Source: Marchantia polymorpha subsp. ruderalis
Taxonomy: Eukaryota > Streptophyta > Marchantiopsida > Marchantiales > Marchantiaceae
Reading direction: 5' to 3'
Length of the DNA stretch: 64,000 nucleotides
NCBI GenBank assembly: GCA_037833965.1
Contig: AP031355.1
Span: forward strand, 7,775,501 to 7,839,500
Below, one piece after another: positions 1 through 11,900 of this stretch; the first letter of the stretch is position 1; each line of letters starts with the position of its first letter. A program made the translations under genes and the position numbers. Under the pieces are notes generated by a model. That model was not told where the DNA came from and searched no databases. It was given only the letters and a program-made list of their open reading frames with translations.

Positions 1-2419
1 AGAGTGTAACCTGTATCTTAATTTAACGATCGCCACTGGCTAGAATGGAAGTCCTCTCATGCATCTATGAAGCACTCTTTCATACATTACAAACATTCAT
101 GCTCTATTGCATTGTTGTCGTTACCCACTACAAAATTGTTGTAGATACCCTGGAGAAGGCTCTGGCGAATTAGTTCGCCCTTGTAGGCAATCCTTGCTTC
201 GGTACAGTGACGGGTGGATCCATCTTCATGCGCTTCGACTCCTGACGACGAAGAGTCGTCTTGCCCACTTCTCTGCATAAACATCACATTTTAAGTCAGA
301 TTTTGACATAAATGTCAGTCAAATCCTTCTCTAGTGTTCCGGTCAGTTCTTCCTTCTTACAGCGGTTGAAGTATGCACGAGGTCAACCTGCTATAGGCAA
401 TGATACATGCCAGCGTCAACCAACGTAAATCAATGTCTTGTTCCGTGACGGTCATGCTAGAGATGAGCTTCACAGATCTGTGCCCAACAGACATGGTTTG
501 GGCAAGGACTTCGTTTCAACTTTGCTCCATGTCTGCAGATGGTGCACAATTCCTTCTCGTCGTCTTCGGTTATCCTCTCAACGTTACCTTCCTACCGACG
601 AATTCTGATTCTCGCTCGTGTTGTCACAAATTGATGATATGGGACATTGTGGATAAGGCGATGGATCTTATCAAAAGTCCACTTTTGGTGTATTAATGAT
701 TTACCTTGTGGTCAACAAAGAACCTGAGATGGTACTCAGGCAGAGTGGGCTGGGCGTGTACATCAGATCGACTGACAACTCTCAATTTATAACGATGTGA
801 GAAAACTGAACAGTTTACTCTGGCTTCTGTGTCACCTAAAATGTTCCTCCCAGCGGATGATTCGACATCGTGACACCCGTCTTACAGGGACAGCGTTTAG
901 TAAAGTTAAGATGATAATCTAATGACGGCCTTACGCGAATTCTGTACAGTATCTGTGTATTTGGCCGGATAACACACAGTAAATGCATCATCTCATACAA
1001 TCCACACCCACACGTACTTTCGTAACAAAAGACTCCCAATATCCTCATTCCAGAGACCAAAAGAAAATATTTCCCAAACTCCAGCACGCCTTGGAGCTGG
1101 CTACTTGAAGGAACATCGTCTTTATAGCAGCTAATAGACAAACGAACACCAGTTTTTTGAGTGAAGTCGTGACTCGTCGGAGACTGGTTACACTTGCTCG
1201 GCGGGCTCGTCAACGTTAGTATCACTTGGGATGCTGTCACACCCTCCGTCTGCTGCCTCTCCCATGATAGAGGTACACAGGCATCAGGAACTTGATCGGC
1301 AAGGATTTTTCTGGCAAGCTGTGAAAGAGAGATCTGATCACGCGTTATGGGGCTTACAGCTGCAACGCTTGCACGTTCAGGAAAATTCGAGGAGATGCGG
1401 ATATCAGCTGAACGAGGTCAACTCCTTAGAATCTCGTCCTTTCTCAATCCAGCTCGCAAAGGAATGTGGTAAGTGTCGGCTTTGCCCCTTCTGTAGCCAA
1501 GACAGGCAATCCATGAAGCCCAAACGACTCAAAATTTTCGATTTGGTCTAAAGAAGAAAAGTCCGCACAGGAAGCTGTAAAAAATACACAAAGCACAAAA
1601 GGTGACTTTAGGGGAGTCTGTAAGTGCGGGGGGAATGTTTACATCAGAACTACTCGAAATTAATGCCACTAGAATTCACCAGTTGGCCAAATGCCTTGCT
1701 GAAATCATGTCAGCAGCGTATTACTGACTGACTCAGAGGCAGCGGTAATACTCCGGGAGTCTCAGATGTAAAGAAAGGTGAAACACGTTTGCAGTATTGA
1801 TCTTAGCCGGTAAGGTTCTCACAAGGAAGTCGGCATAGAAAACCTAATACAAAAATTGAGGTCAAGAAAACTCATACCAAGACATGCAAAGTTTGTTAAT
1901 GGTGTTGGTGATATAGTGAAGAGCGGCCTACAGCGTTTACACTCAGCTTTCAAACGTTATAAAAAAAGAAGAAATCGCCAGATCGTTTTATGAACAGATA
2001 GTCACAAGACTTTAATAAGCGGCACAGCTGCCTTCAACAGTTTCGATACAAATACAACTCTTTGTGTGATTGATAAGTTTCAAGCAGAAATTTCTCTGCT
2101 TTCTGAGGTGGGTAATTCATTCGGTTTAAGATTTCCCATGTACAGCTCCACTCCTGTGTTGCTCGACTGGAGCTAGAAAGCTAACAGCTACTGAAGTGCA
2201 TGATCTGAGTCTTCACCATGTGATAAAGCAACAGTGGCAATTTCCTACTTGAGAGAATTGCTTAGAGCACGCTACAGTGAAACACACACTTCAACCAACT
2301 AACAAAAATTATATAGCTATACACAACCAGCCAGTTAGAGTTAAAATCGTGGGACTTGGTGCCCTGACAAAGAATGGCTGTAATCTACAAGGAGAGAGCA
2401 AAGGGCAATAATGAGACAC
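1..2419. other. 3' flank of the coiled-coil gene, no recognised gene
   Basis: I see no open frame here that looks like a known protein. The stretch matters mainly because the coiled-coil gene to the right might continue into it. A pyrimidine-rich acceptor stands close to that gene (around 2385, minus strand), another candidate acceptor ends at 2364, and a further one lies at 273. The last would open a short terminal exon at 170-272 on the minus strand. None of these is proven. The rest reads as ordinary intergenic or UTR sequence. Confidence 0.5.
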
Positions 2420-5400
2420 TTACCCAACTCTTTGAGCTGTCTGTCTTGCCAGTTGCATGTACGCTGTTCTAAGGTCGTCCCTTTCCTTCTCAAGGGCCAA
2501 ATTTTGAATCTCAAACTCCTCCAGTACTTCTCGAATCTTGGCTTTCTCTCTCTCGAGGCCCTCTGTCAGTTCAATTTGCCGGCAAAGGTGCCACTCCATT
2601 TGCTTTTGGTTGTTGTGGCTCTCCTCGAGCCTCCTCTTCTCAGCATCTACGTCCTCCTTCGCTTGACGTATAGTTTTCTGCATTCGGACCTCACACTTGA
2701 GCACCTCCTCCTTCGCAATACCTAACTCTATCATGAGCTTCTCAATCTGACTTTGTGCTCGCTTTTCCCTTTGTTCAGCTTCACTCAACTCAGATTTCAG
2801 TGATGTGACAGTGCTCTGCAATGTGGTGAGCTTAGTCTCTAAGTCGTTATTCTTGTCCTTCTCCTTAATTAGGTGGGCTTCCATGCATGCCTCGCTGTCT
2901 ATACCCTTCTGCCGTTCGGCCGCTAGGCTGGTTTCAAGAGCAAGTACATTTGCCCGCAGCCTGTGGACCTGGTAAGTAGGTGAACCAGGGTGACCAGTCT
3001 CAAACTGCTTGGTTTTCTCTGCCAGAAGTTTCTCGAGCTGTGTCACTTTGGCATTCAGAGAATCCCGCTCGGACCTAGATGACGCTTCAAGCTGACCTTG
3101 TTCCTCCTCATATCGAATCAGAATCTCCACGTGCTGCTGATTCTCAAGATGGAGTTCGTGCTCAACCTCGGCAAGCTTGGATTTTAGCCAGGATACCTGT
3201 GATGCTAATTCTGTCTTTTCTGCTCGGACAAGGGACTCCGAAGCTTTAGAATCTTCTAGCCTCTGCTCCATCCTCTTCAACTTTGCAGATACGACTGCGT
3301 CAAAATCAATTCCACTGATGACCATTAACTCACCAAGCTCTCTCTCGTTTTCCTCCAGCCGGCTGGTGAGCTCCTCAACTTTCTTCTCTAAAGTGTCCAC
3401 ATCCTTCTTGCTGAATGACCTGTCTTCTCCGAATAAATCGCCACTTTCGTCTCCGAAGCACGAATCGATGAAGTCCTGCTCGGCTGCCCAGCCTTGCTTC
3501 GAATGTTCTAACTCCAGTTCGACCTTCCGGAGTTGATCCTTTAATGTTAGAGCTAACTTGTGCTCCTCCGACGATTTCCTCTGAGCAGCAGAAATGAGAG
3601 TGTGGGCGTATTCCAGATCCTTCTTCAGCACATTCACCTCCTCTTCTCTTTCGATGTGATCAGTGAAATTTTGAGCCTCCAGTTTGTTAATTTCATCTTT
3701 CAGGAAAGTGATGGTCTGGGTAGCTACGAGGCTTTCAGCACGTAACTTGTCCACTGAAGACAATTCATCCTCACAATCATGAAGTCGCTGGTGAAGAGTG
3801 ATGAGCTCCTGGCGAGATTTACTCAGAAAGTCGACAACTAGCTCCTTCCATTCCTCAAGAGCACCGGTCTTCGACACCTTGGACTGCAAAGCTTTGGAGG
3901 TGATATTACTCCAAACCTTCACTCTCCTCTCCAGGTCATTGAAGCTGTTCCGTAATGACGAACTGGGGGTTTTAATAACTACCCTGAGTAACTTGGTGAG
4001 TTCCTCGGTAATAGACTCGACAAGTTCGGAAACAGAGGTCAGGGACCATAATTGGTTAGGATTAGTACAAATGTGCTTGTCCTCCAGGTCAGCTCGAGAA
4101 CCTACCCAGGAGGCTTCGCCATCTTCATAGCGAGACGGGGATCCTTGGGAGACAGCTGTATCATCGGCCATGGATGGAAGAGAATTTGAAGTCGGAATAG
4201 TGTGATCCAATCCAAGGGCTCCAGCGTTTCTCTTCGCATGGTCAGCACTAGTACCGGCCTCGTTGCTGAAACTTGACCCCGGTTGCGCGGAGACAGTGAT
4301 TTCGGCTTTCTCAGTAGTGCTCGATGAATCACTGCTTAGCCTGGCTTCAAATTCCGTGTCATCTTTGACCGCCTCCGTAAGTGGTGACGGACAAGACCTT
4401 TGCTTGAATACCCACAGTTCGATGTCGTCTTTGGAATGATGATGTTGGGATTGCAGACCATCTAACTCAAGCTGCAGCTCCTGGATTTTTTGCTCCAAAG
4501 TAAGTATCCGCTCTTTCTTACCTGGACTGGAGTCATGCTCAAACGACTTTCTTTCTTCGGCAATTAGGTCACGAACTGAGAGCCCTTTACACCGATGCGA
4601 GTCGTTTGCATTTCTGACGGTGGTCTCTCTAGGCGATGGCAACCGCTCACTGGGAACCTCGTGCTTCATGTCTGCACAATCATCATCCAAGGAAGCACTC
4701 GTGCTTGCGGCACCGCACTGCACCGAAGTCGTGGCTTCGTCGGTTACCCGGGACGAGTCAGTGCGTTCGTTCGCGTCTTGAGACCTCATCGCACCACTTT
4801 TCTCACTTGTATCGAATCCTTGGCTATCCTCACCATGGGCGTTGCACGCTTTCTTTTCTTCCCGATTCAAAGAAGTCTTCTCGTCCAAGATTGAAGACGG
4901 AATCGCTTGTATGTTGATTCCATCCAGTCCAAGCCAAGCCGACAATTCCGATGCTTTCTCCACCAGAGCTTCTTTCAGCCTCCCCGTCGTTACTGTGGCT
5001 TCATCCAAAGCCCTCTTTAACTCCAGATTTTCATGTACCAACCGCTCTTGCATGTGGTTGTGCTCATTGATCTGATGCAAGAACGAAGAAGAGAGATCAT
5101 TGACCATATATACACACACCTCTACCCTATCAAAAACCCGAGGAAGATGATCGTTAGATACCAAACAAACAAGTAACTATAGATACACATGTTGCAAATC
5201 TATGCGTCTGTAATCTCAAAGTAATTGGGGGATGTAATGATGTTCATCATCCCGGAGACTGTTCACATCCGTGAGAGGTTCGACGTGCCATTTCCAGATA
5301 CCGGAAGTCAGCTGATTGTGCTCGCGTCACTCCAATTGCTAGGTGATTGACGGTCGAATGAGAAAAGGCAGTAAAACTTACGTTCTGTCGAAGGTTTTCA

Positions 5401-7095
5401 CTGTATCTAAGCTCCTGCTCGAAATCCTTTTCCAACTCGGACTTGTGTTGAAGCAGACCTGCGTTTTCCGCTTTAACCCGCTCGAGCTCGAGCTCACACG
5501 CCTGCCAGATCCCAAACCATGTCCACGGATGTTAGATAATGACCAAGTTTGAAGACCTACTGAAGTGATTCGATCAATTCTCACAACCATACGAACTTTG
5601 AGCTGCACAAACAGATCAATTGCTCTTCTTGAGGGAAATGATCAACACTCTGTACGCGCGAAGACGCGCAAAACACCTCACACACAGTCCGAGTATGGTA
5701 TCCCCGAGGTACGAGACTTGACGTGGCCCGGATGGGTTTGCAACTAGAGTTCGGAGGCACAGAGAACGCAAACAAAACTTAGTACTACCTGCAGAGATGA
5801 ACGCAACTCGCTCAGTTCCACGGTCTGCTGCGCGTTCCGTTGCTCATCCTCATTGCGCTGATGAAGTGCGAATTCAGCGATCTCTTGAGCCTGCCTCAAC
5901 TGCGGACAAGAGGTGAAGTAAGTACCGCTAGAGCCAGGAAAGCCAGAGAGCGCGGAGAAGGAGAGCAATCCCGCCCGCTACAAATGAACAAGACCACAGG
6001 GTCGCAGGGGTGGCAGCTACAGAACTTTCAAACTCCTAGTCATAAATCGCGCGATCCCAGCGTGATGGTCGAGACTCACGGCGAAACCTGGCGATCCAAC
6101 AGTGACGCGTTTGTCCCATCACAAGCTATCGGGAAGTTCTACCGGTCACTCGGTGGCCCGAGAGAAATGGGGAGAACAGACTTTTGGCCATGGACATGCT
6201 CTCGGTCTCCGATTCCCGTAGTCGTACATCGATCAGACGTAGGACGCATGATGGCGACGGCCGTTCAGGACTAGCGCGTTGAGCGGACTGAGCATCATAA
6301 GCGCCTCTCACCAAACCCTCACGCCTCAGGGGGAAGAAAGACTCTATCTCTATCTCTATCTCTCGTTCCCCCTCTCTCTCTCTGTATACATACAGCTCAA
6401 TGTCTATCACATATACGCAAGTGCAGACACAAATCGCCCCAAAAAAAAAACTGTGGGGTCCGTAGAGCTAGAAGAAGATGTTGGAAGTGTGTTTCACGTC
6501 GTCAGGAGCGCAATCATCTAGTTACGAGCACGAACTTCGGAGGCGGCCAGCTGTGGGACTCCGCTCTGATACGCTCTTCGAGCAACATGTCGGAGGAAGC
6601 CTCGAGGGTTTCCAGTGGTCCAGCACATACGTTGGAGACTCGAGTATATATTTAGGTGCCCATCCACCTCGACCCGGAAGTCGCGTTTTCAGAAGAGGAA
6701 TTATTTAATTAAGCTGTTACTCACATCGAGTATCGAGCTAAACAGAAGTGAACGTGGAGGGGGGGGGATCGTGAGCACGGTCTCAGAACGGCATAGTAGT
6801 TGGGGGCGAATGGGGGTGTTGAAGGGCGAATTTTGACCGCTGAAGTGCATGTAGCGGCTGGTATCCATACCTGAAGATTCGCGAAAGCAGCTCTCCAATC
6901 CGAAAGCTGTTCGGAGGCCTCTCGCTCACGAGCTTTGGCGTCTGCTATTTTGAATTGGAAATCTAGAAATTCCTCATCACTGCCGGTTGGAGAATCGTCT
7001 AGTTCCAGTAGGGCCTTCACTAGACCAGACGACTCGTTTGAGGGTAAGAACACAGTATCCTTCATCCCTTTGAAGCTCAGTCCGACAGTTGTCAT
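2420..7095 (-). CDS. large coiled-coil protein, unrecognised, four exons
   Basis: Exons 6871-7095, 5789-5899, 5382-5501 and 2420-5071, all joined in phase 0 at GT-AG sites, give 1035 aa. I do not recognise the family and propose no function. The ATG at 7095 is the first in its frame after an upstream stop (minus-strand TAG at 7138-7140). The N-terminal 75 residues form a short acidic, serine-rich head. Exons 2 to 4 then open with heptad-rich helix (about residues 76-230). A disordered Ser/Asp/Glu-rich region follows (about 230-500), then long coiled coil to the C-terminus. The acidic FGDESGDLFGEDR stretch interrupts the second coil. The composition suits a cytoskeletal, golgin-like or scaffold protein, which is inference only. 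The 3' end is uncertain: the TAA stop lies inside a perfect donor (GG|GTAAGT at 2423), so splicing would replace the last residues. Exon structure is well supported; identity is not. Confidence 0.8.
6341..6384. repeat. TATCTC/CT microsatellite in intron 1 of the coiled-coil gene
   Basis: About four TATCTC units are followed by a CT run. The repeat lies inside the large first intron (5900-6870). Such tracts are length-variable and have no coding role here. Confidence 0.8.
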
Positions 7096-8280
7096 AATCC
7101 GGCCTGGAGAAGGATCCTGACTTCCTGAGGGAACCCTCTAGTGGAACCTTAGATGCACTTCAGACTTCTGCATCCGGCTCTTCCGTTCCTAGATCTAAGA
7201 GACGTGATTTGTGAATCATCCTATATCATTCCAGTACGCAGACGAACACGAGGCTACTAATCCGACATTGGCAACCCCTGTCGTCCCGTGCACACGCTAG
7301 GAGCGTGTAGATTCCAGGCAGCAGACCCTCACAGCTGCGCTAAGCCTCGGTGCAGTGAGCTTCCTGTCATGAGCACATTCACCTTATGACGCATTCCTTC
7401 GAAGGTTTTCATGTGTTCATCGTAAAACGACGGGGTCTTCATGCCAGACACTCCTGTATCTCGAAGTCCGCACCCTCAAAACAATGCCGTTCCCTCGTTT
7501 AGCCCGGTGAGCTCCCTAGCGAATTCCTAGCTTAGACACCTGCACCGGGGAAGGCGCCTACGGCAGGAAGGTTCAGGAAGACTGTAGGGGGTACTCCCGG
7601 CGAATTTGAGACCTTCAGCCGTAGACGCAATCAGTTCGCTCTGTACTCAACGACACAAAGAGTACAGCATACTCGGTTCATGGCAAATCCATGCGCCAAG
7701 ATTCGGAGCGTAAATTCAAATCGATCAGGCCGACAATCGCATTTGAGCTCAGACACGTGCCCCGGCGTAGCTCGAAACACCTGCTGCTCGCTTCCACCTC
7801 TTTCACTTCGGGAGAGCGATGGCTCTTCGAACGCAAGCGGCATCCGAGAAGAAGGGAATTGGTATCCAAAACCTTAGAACTCAGATTCTCACCCGCCGAA
7901 AGAAGCAACAAAGCCTCCCGGTCTTCAACCGAGCGCTCCCTACTCTGCCCGGATAAGCTAGAGAAAGGTAATGCCACCATCCAAGCATCCAAGCACCACG
8001 CGCGCGCTCAAGCCTCAAGCATTCAAATGACGCAGGATTAGACGCCTACATGCTAAACAGGGCGGCAATTGCGAAAATTAGTCTCTGCAACCTTAAAGCT
8101 CGTTCCTCAAAGCCACCAGTTTAGTATGAGAAAGGTGGTCCTCTCGCAGTCCACTGCCTCTACCTCCCTCTCCTCTCTGAGTCCCTCAATGCGCGAGGCT
8201 GCTCGTCTCGGGTCACCGGAGTCAGCCAGACGAGCCCACATCAAAAGGCTCTAGTGCCTACAGCTACGCAAGCTGACCCT
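7096..8280. other. upstream flank of the coiled-coil gene
   Basis: This is about 1.2 kb directly upstream of the coiled-coil gene's start codon, on its 5' side. It should hold the 5' UTR and core promoter. I see no clear TATA box and no convincing coding frame. Short overlapping open frames near 7.6-8.0 kb on both strands look like chance. Confidence 0.4.
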
Positions 8281-8935
8281 GCGCTGCAGCGCGAGAAAGG
8301 CAGCAAGCAAGCAAGCAAGCGAGCGAGCAAGCAAGAAATCGGGGGCGATGAAGGGGAAGGGAGTATCTGGCGATTGTGGATCAAAGCCTCGGGCTCCGTA
8401 CATTGCCATCGACAATCAATCGTCCACAAATAATGCCGACGAATGCACTCGCTCCTTTGTCCGCGACTTCCACATCCTGCGGCCGTCGCCACAGAATGTG
8501 CTGCGCTTTGATTGCTGCCCGCGCTCCCTCCCTCCCTCCCTCGACGCCTCGCTCCGCCTGCCGCTGCCGACGTCGCTGCGGCCAACGACGCTTCCGGAGC
8601 GGGACCGGTCCCGGACCTCCTTCCAATCGCCACTCGCCCTCGCACCCTCCGACGAGCCGAGCCGGGCCGGGCCGAAATGGGACGGTACGGGTCGGGACCG
8701 GACCGGATCGGACCCGAGAGCGAATCTCATCCGCATTCGCTTCGGATGCTCCCGAGGCCGGGCTCCAGCACAGACTGCAGGCTGAAACTCCTGGCCGCGG
8801 GAATACCGGCGCCCGGGCGCGCTCATTCGGCGCCAGATTTGGCGGCCCCCGCTCCCTCCCCCAACGCTCTTCGACGCTCTCCTCTTCCGTACTGCGCGAC
8901 GCGCGACGCGTGCTAGAGGGGCTGCTGAATTTTTT
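8281..8935. promoter_or_regulatory. GC-rich, CpG-dense island upstream of the coiled-coil gene
   Basis: The stretch is strikingly richer in G, C and CpG than its flanks and includes repeated CGGGAC/GGTC-like words around 8600-8720. It opens with a GCAA/GCGA tetramer run (8303-8335) and holds four CCCT tracts (8524-8540), so the minus strand can form a G-quadruplex. Overlapping open frames occur on both strands, as expected from GC richness, and none resembles a protein. It could be a distal promoter of the minus-strand gene or the 5' end of an unrecognised transcript. Confidence 0.4.
8303..8335. repeat. GCAA/GCGA tetranucleotide microsatellite
   Basis: An interrupted run of GCAA and GCGA units at the edge of the GC-rich island. 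Confidence 0.85.
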
Positions 8936-11900
8936 GAATTTCAAGCCAACTTAAGCCTCCCAACCTCCGTCCCCCCGCGGCCCCACCTGGCGGAAGATCT
9001 ATGCGACGGTAGGAGCCGCTAAAGTAGAATAGTTCCTAGGGGCCGCGTCTATCTGTCAGCCCCGGCCGGGAGCGCACGGGGCCGATATTATACCCGATTC
9101 TTTCCGGTGTCGTGCACAGCCAGCGGCTTATTCCCCCCAGCGCTGGCCCTCGCCCCTCGCGGATCCGATCTGCTATTTTCTCTGTCCAGGATGGCAAAAT
9201 TTGTCTCGTCACAATGAGTATCTGCCATGCACATTGTCTCGTCTCTCCGAGCCGATTGCTCGACGATGTGGTCACTTGACTGAAGTTTCGGTGCAAAGAA
9301 CAAGTTCCAACTTGCGCGAGACAGTTGACAAGAATTGTTTATTAAGCGTTGGCCGCTCTTCGGCCCCTACGGACGCATGGTTTCGGCAGATGGAGGCCGG
9401 TCGCTCTGCTGCGACGGTGGATTTGTTTATGGGACCAGGAAATCTGTGTGACTGAGGTTGATGTGGTTCAGTCTTTTGTGCAATCACGTCCAGGACAGCA
9501 GGAAGGGCTTGTGCAGCAGTGCGCACTCGTGTTCTGGCGTCTCGAGGGGACGGGATCCGGTTTTTGGGACCAGCCTACACCCAGAAAGAGGACGGCCTCA
9601 GTAATTTACCGTGCGACAGTTGTGATTAGAGCTCGTCTTAGATTCGGCGCTGCTTCTGTCGCCTGATCTTGCCTCGGGTAATTCTGCGGGGATGACTTTG
9701 GGAGTTTGTCCTTTACTGCGTTCTTCTCACATCCGCAGGCTCCACGAGTTGCACGAGACTTTAATCCGCGGGTTCGAAAAAGCTTCAGAACCCGCTCCAG
9801 ATCCAATACGTCTCTTTGGATATAAAGTTACAGGATCGATGAGCTAATCTTCGCTCATGCACTAGGAAAGTCTGAAATCGTGCTCTTTCCGCACCTACGA
9901 CGAAGTAATTGCATCCTACCCAACGTTGGGAGATTTTACCGGACGCTTTCTCTGCAGCTAACACTCGACTGAAACAAGTCGAGGACAACCCCCATAGATG
10001 TGAAGATGATGATGGTCTAATCAGCATTCCTTGATTCTCCGTACAATTAACAGAAACTCTGTAGAAAACATGCGAAGGTGAAAGGAGATTACTGTGTTAG
10101 GAACTTAGCGTACAGGGAGCAATAGAATCCAAGACAGAAGTCGTAGTTGACAGAAGAAGATAATTTATAGAATCTTCGGGCCACGGGTTCATTTATATTA
10201 CAAAAAAATGGAGAAAGATTGGTATAATAAGAAGATTCTTAATTTAGGCCTTTGTGGTGTAATAGGAAGCCATCATCATCCCCAATACTGGAAACCGCTT
10301 TCCAGGAATTAATCAATTCCATCATGAGCGGAATTAAGCGCAAGATTTGGCCTCACTGCGAAAAAGGCATGCTGTCACCATGGATAGGTTGTAGGGAAAA
10401 GCATCGAGGAGCTATGATATCTGTGTTCCGAATATCAGTAGCAAATTTAGATGTTCCACGTTGGAAAAGATATGGTCAACATCTCAAAAGGTCGTCTATT
10501 TAAGTTCAATCGGAATATTTGCGTCCGGGAGGGCATCAACCGAAGAGATAAAGGTATGGTTCACAGACATCCATCCGCCATGGATGGCAAATTGTTGTGA
10601 GTCTATCCCGACTCCTGAGCTCCAATGGATCTCGTTCAAGGTTCAAAGCGCTGTAGCTAACGTCAAATTGTGTGGACAGATTCCTCTATTTTCACTTTCA
10701 CCATTATCAGTGGACTCCCTTGGTCAATCGCATGACGTCGGATCCATACCTCGTGCATGGCCATCTCGGAAGGTAATACTCTTCTTCTGTCCTCAGGTTG
10801 GGCCATAGGGCACCATGTGAGAGAGAAATATCGCATGCCAAGATGCCACTTTCCTCGTATAGGAAGGACCACTCTAGGAATTCGTCACCATTCGTCCATG
10901 GACTCCTTGAAGAGTGGATCGTTGAGTCACGCATTTCATTACATCTATGGATTTGAACCACAAGGAACTTGTAGGAGGTGCACTTCAATTCAAAGGATCT
11001 CTGTCGCATGATGACGTTATCAAGGAGGCATAATCTTTGGGTTATCTATCTGCTATTAAGTGCTTGCATGAGACGTAAAGTTTTAAGAACGGAACTCATC
11101 TCAATCTCAGCGATCACACCTTCCAGACAGGCTCAAGGTGAGCAGCAGGTAAACTGGGTGTACGCAGACATATCTATTTCCAACTACTCTGTTGCCACAA
11201 AATGAGGAGATAGATTATCATGTGCATCTAACCGTAACAATGGTTGCATTGCATTACATGGGAATACATGAAGATCTCGCAACTGTGGACCGACAATAGC
11301 ATGCAGATCCTGCAATGTGTCCCTCTTCTTTGCAACACTTGGACCGTTACAGTGAGTAAAAACTGATCGAATGAACTGAGATCCACACGTTTCGATTCTG
11401 TCTCAGGAGAATGTTCACATGATATCGAGCACTGTTGGACAAATCGCAACGACTCCAGATCGTCGACAACAACATGCAACCTCGCACACTTGCCAGTGAG
11501 AAGTTGTGTATCTTATGCTCTAAACCTGCTCTTAAAGCAGAAGATCACATGAGACGCACGATGCTAACACTAACTTCTACATTAAATTTCAAATTGGGAT
11601 TATGTTACAGTGGGTTAAAATACTCTCTGATTCACTCAAATAGAGTATGAACGAATTCGTCGGCTAACTCCAGGCAAAATTTGCCAATTCGGAGTCATTC
11701 TCGATATTGACGTCTTCCCACAAGCTCCGTGCTGCTCTTGCTCTTAGCCAATACTAAATATCTTTGTCGACATCGGCATGCATTTAGTACATTGTTTGAG
11801 GTCTCTCGCCTACATGGAAGACACGGTTAGTCGTTTGCTTCGTGAGCTTCGTGGGTTGTGATGAAGTCCAGGTATAGGCGGGCGGAAGAGATAGAATCAT

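Noticed and set aside
836..1240. 134-codon minus-strand frame
   Set aside because: No similarity to a known protein, no link by splice phase to the coiled-coil gene, and composition looks random.
8348..8954. Several overlapping frames of 130 to 190 codons in the GC-rich island
   Set aside because: They overlap on both strands and in several frames, are dominated by Arg, Pro, Ser and Gly, and show no domain.
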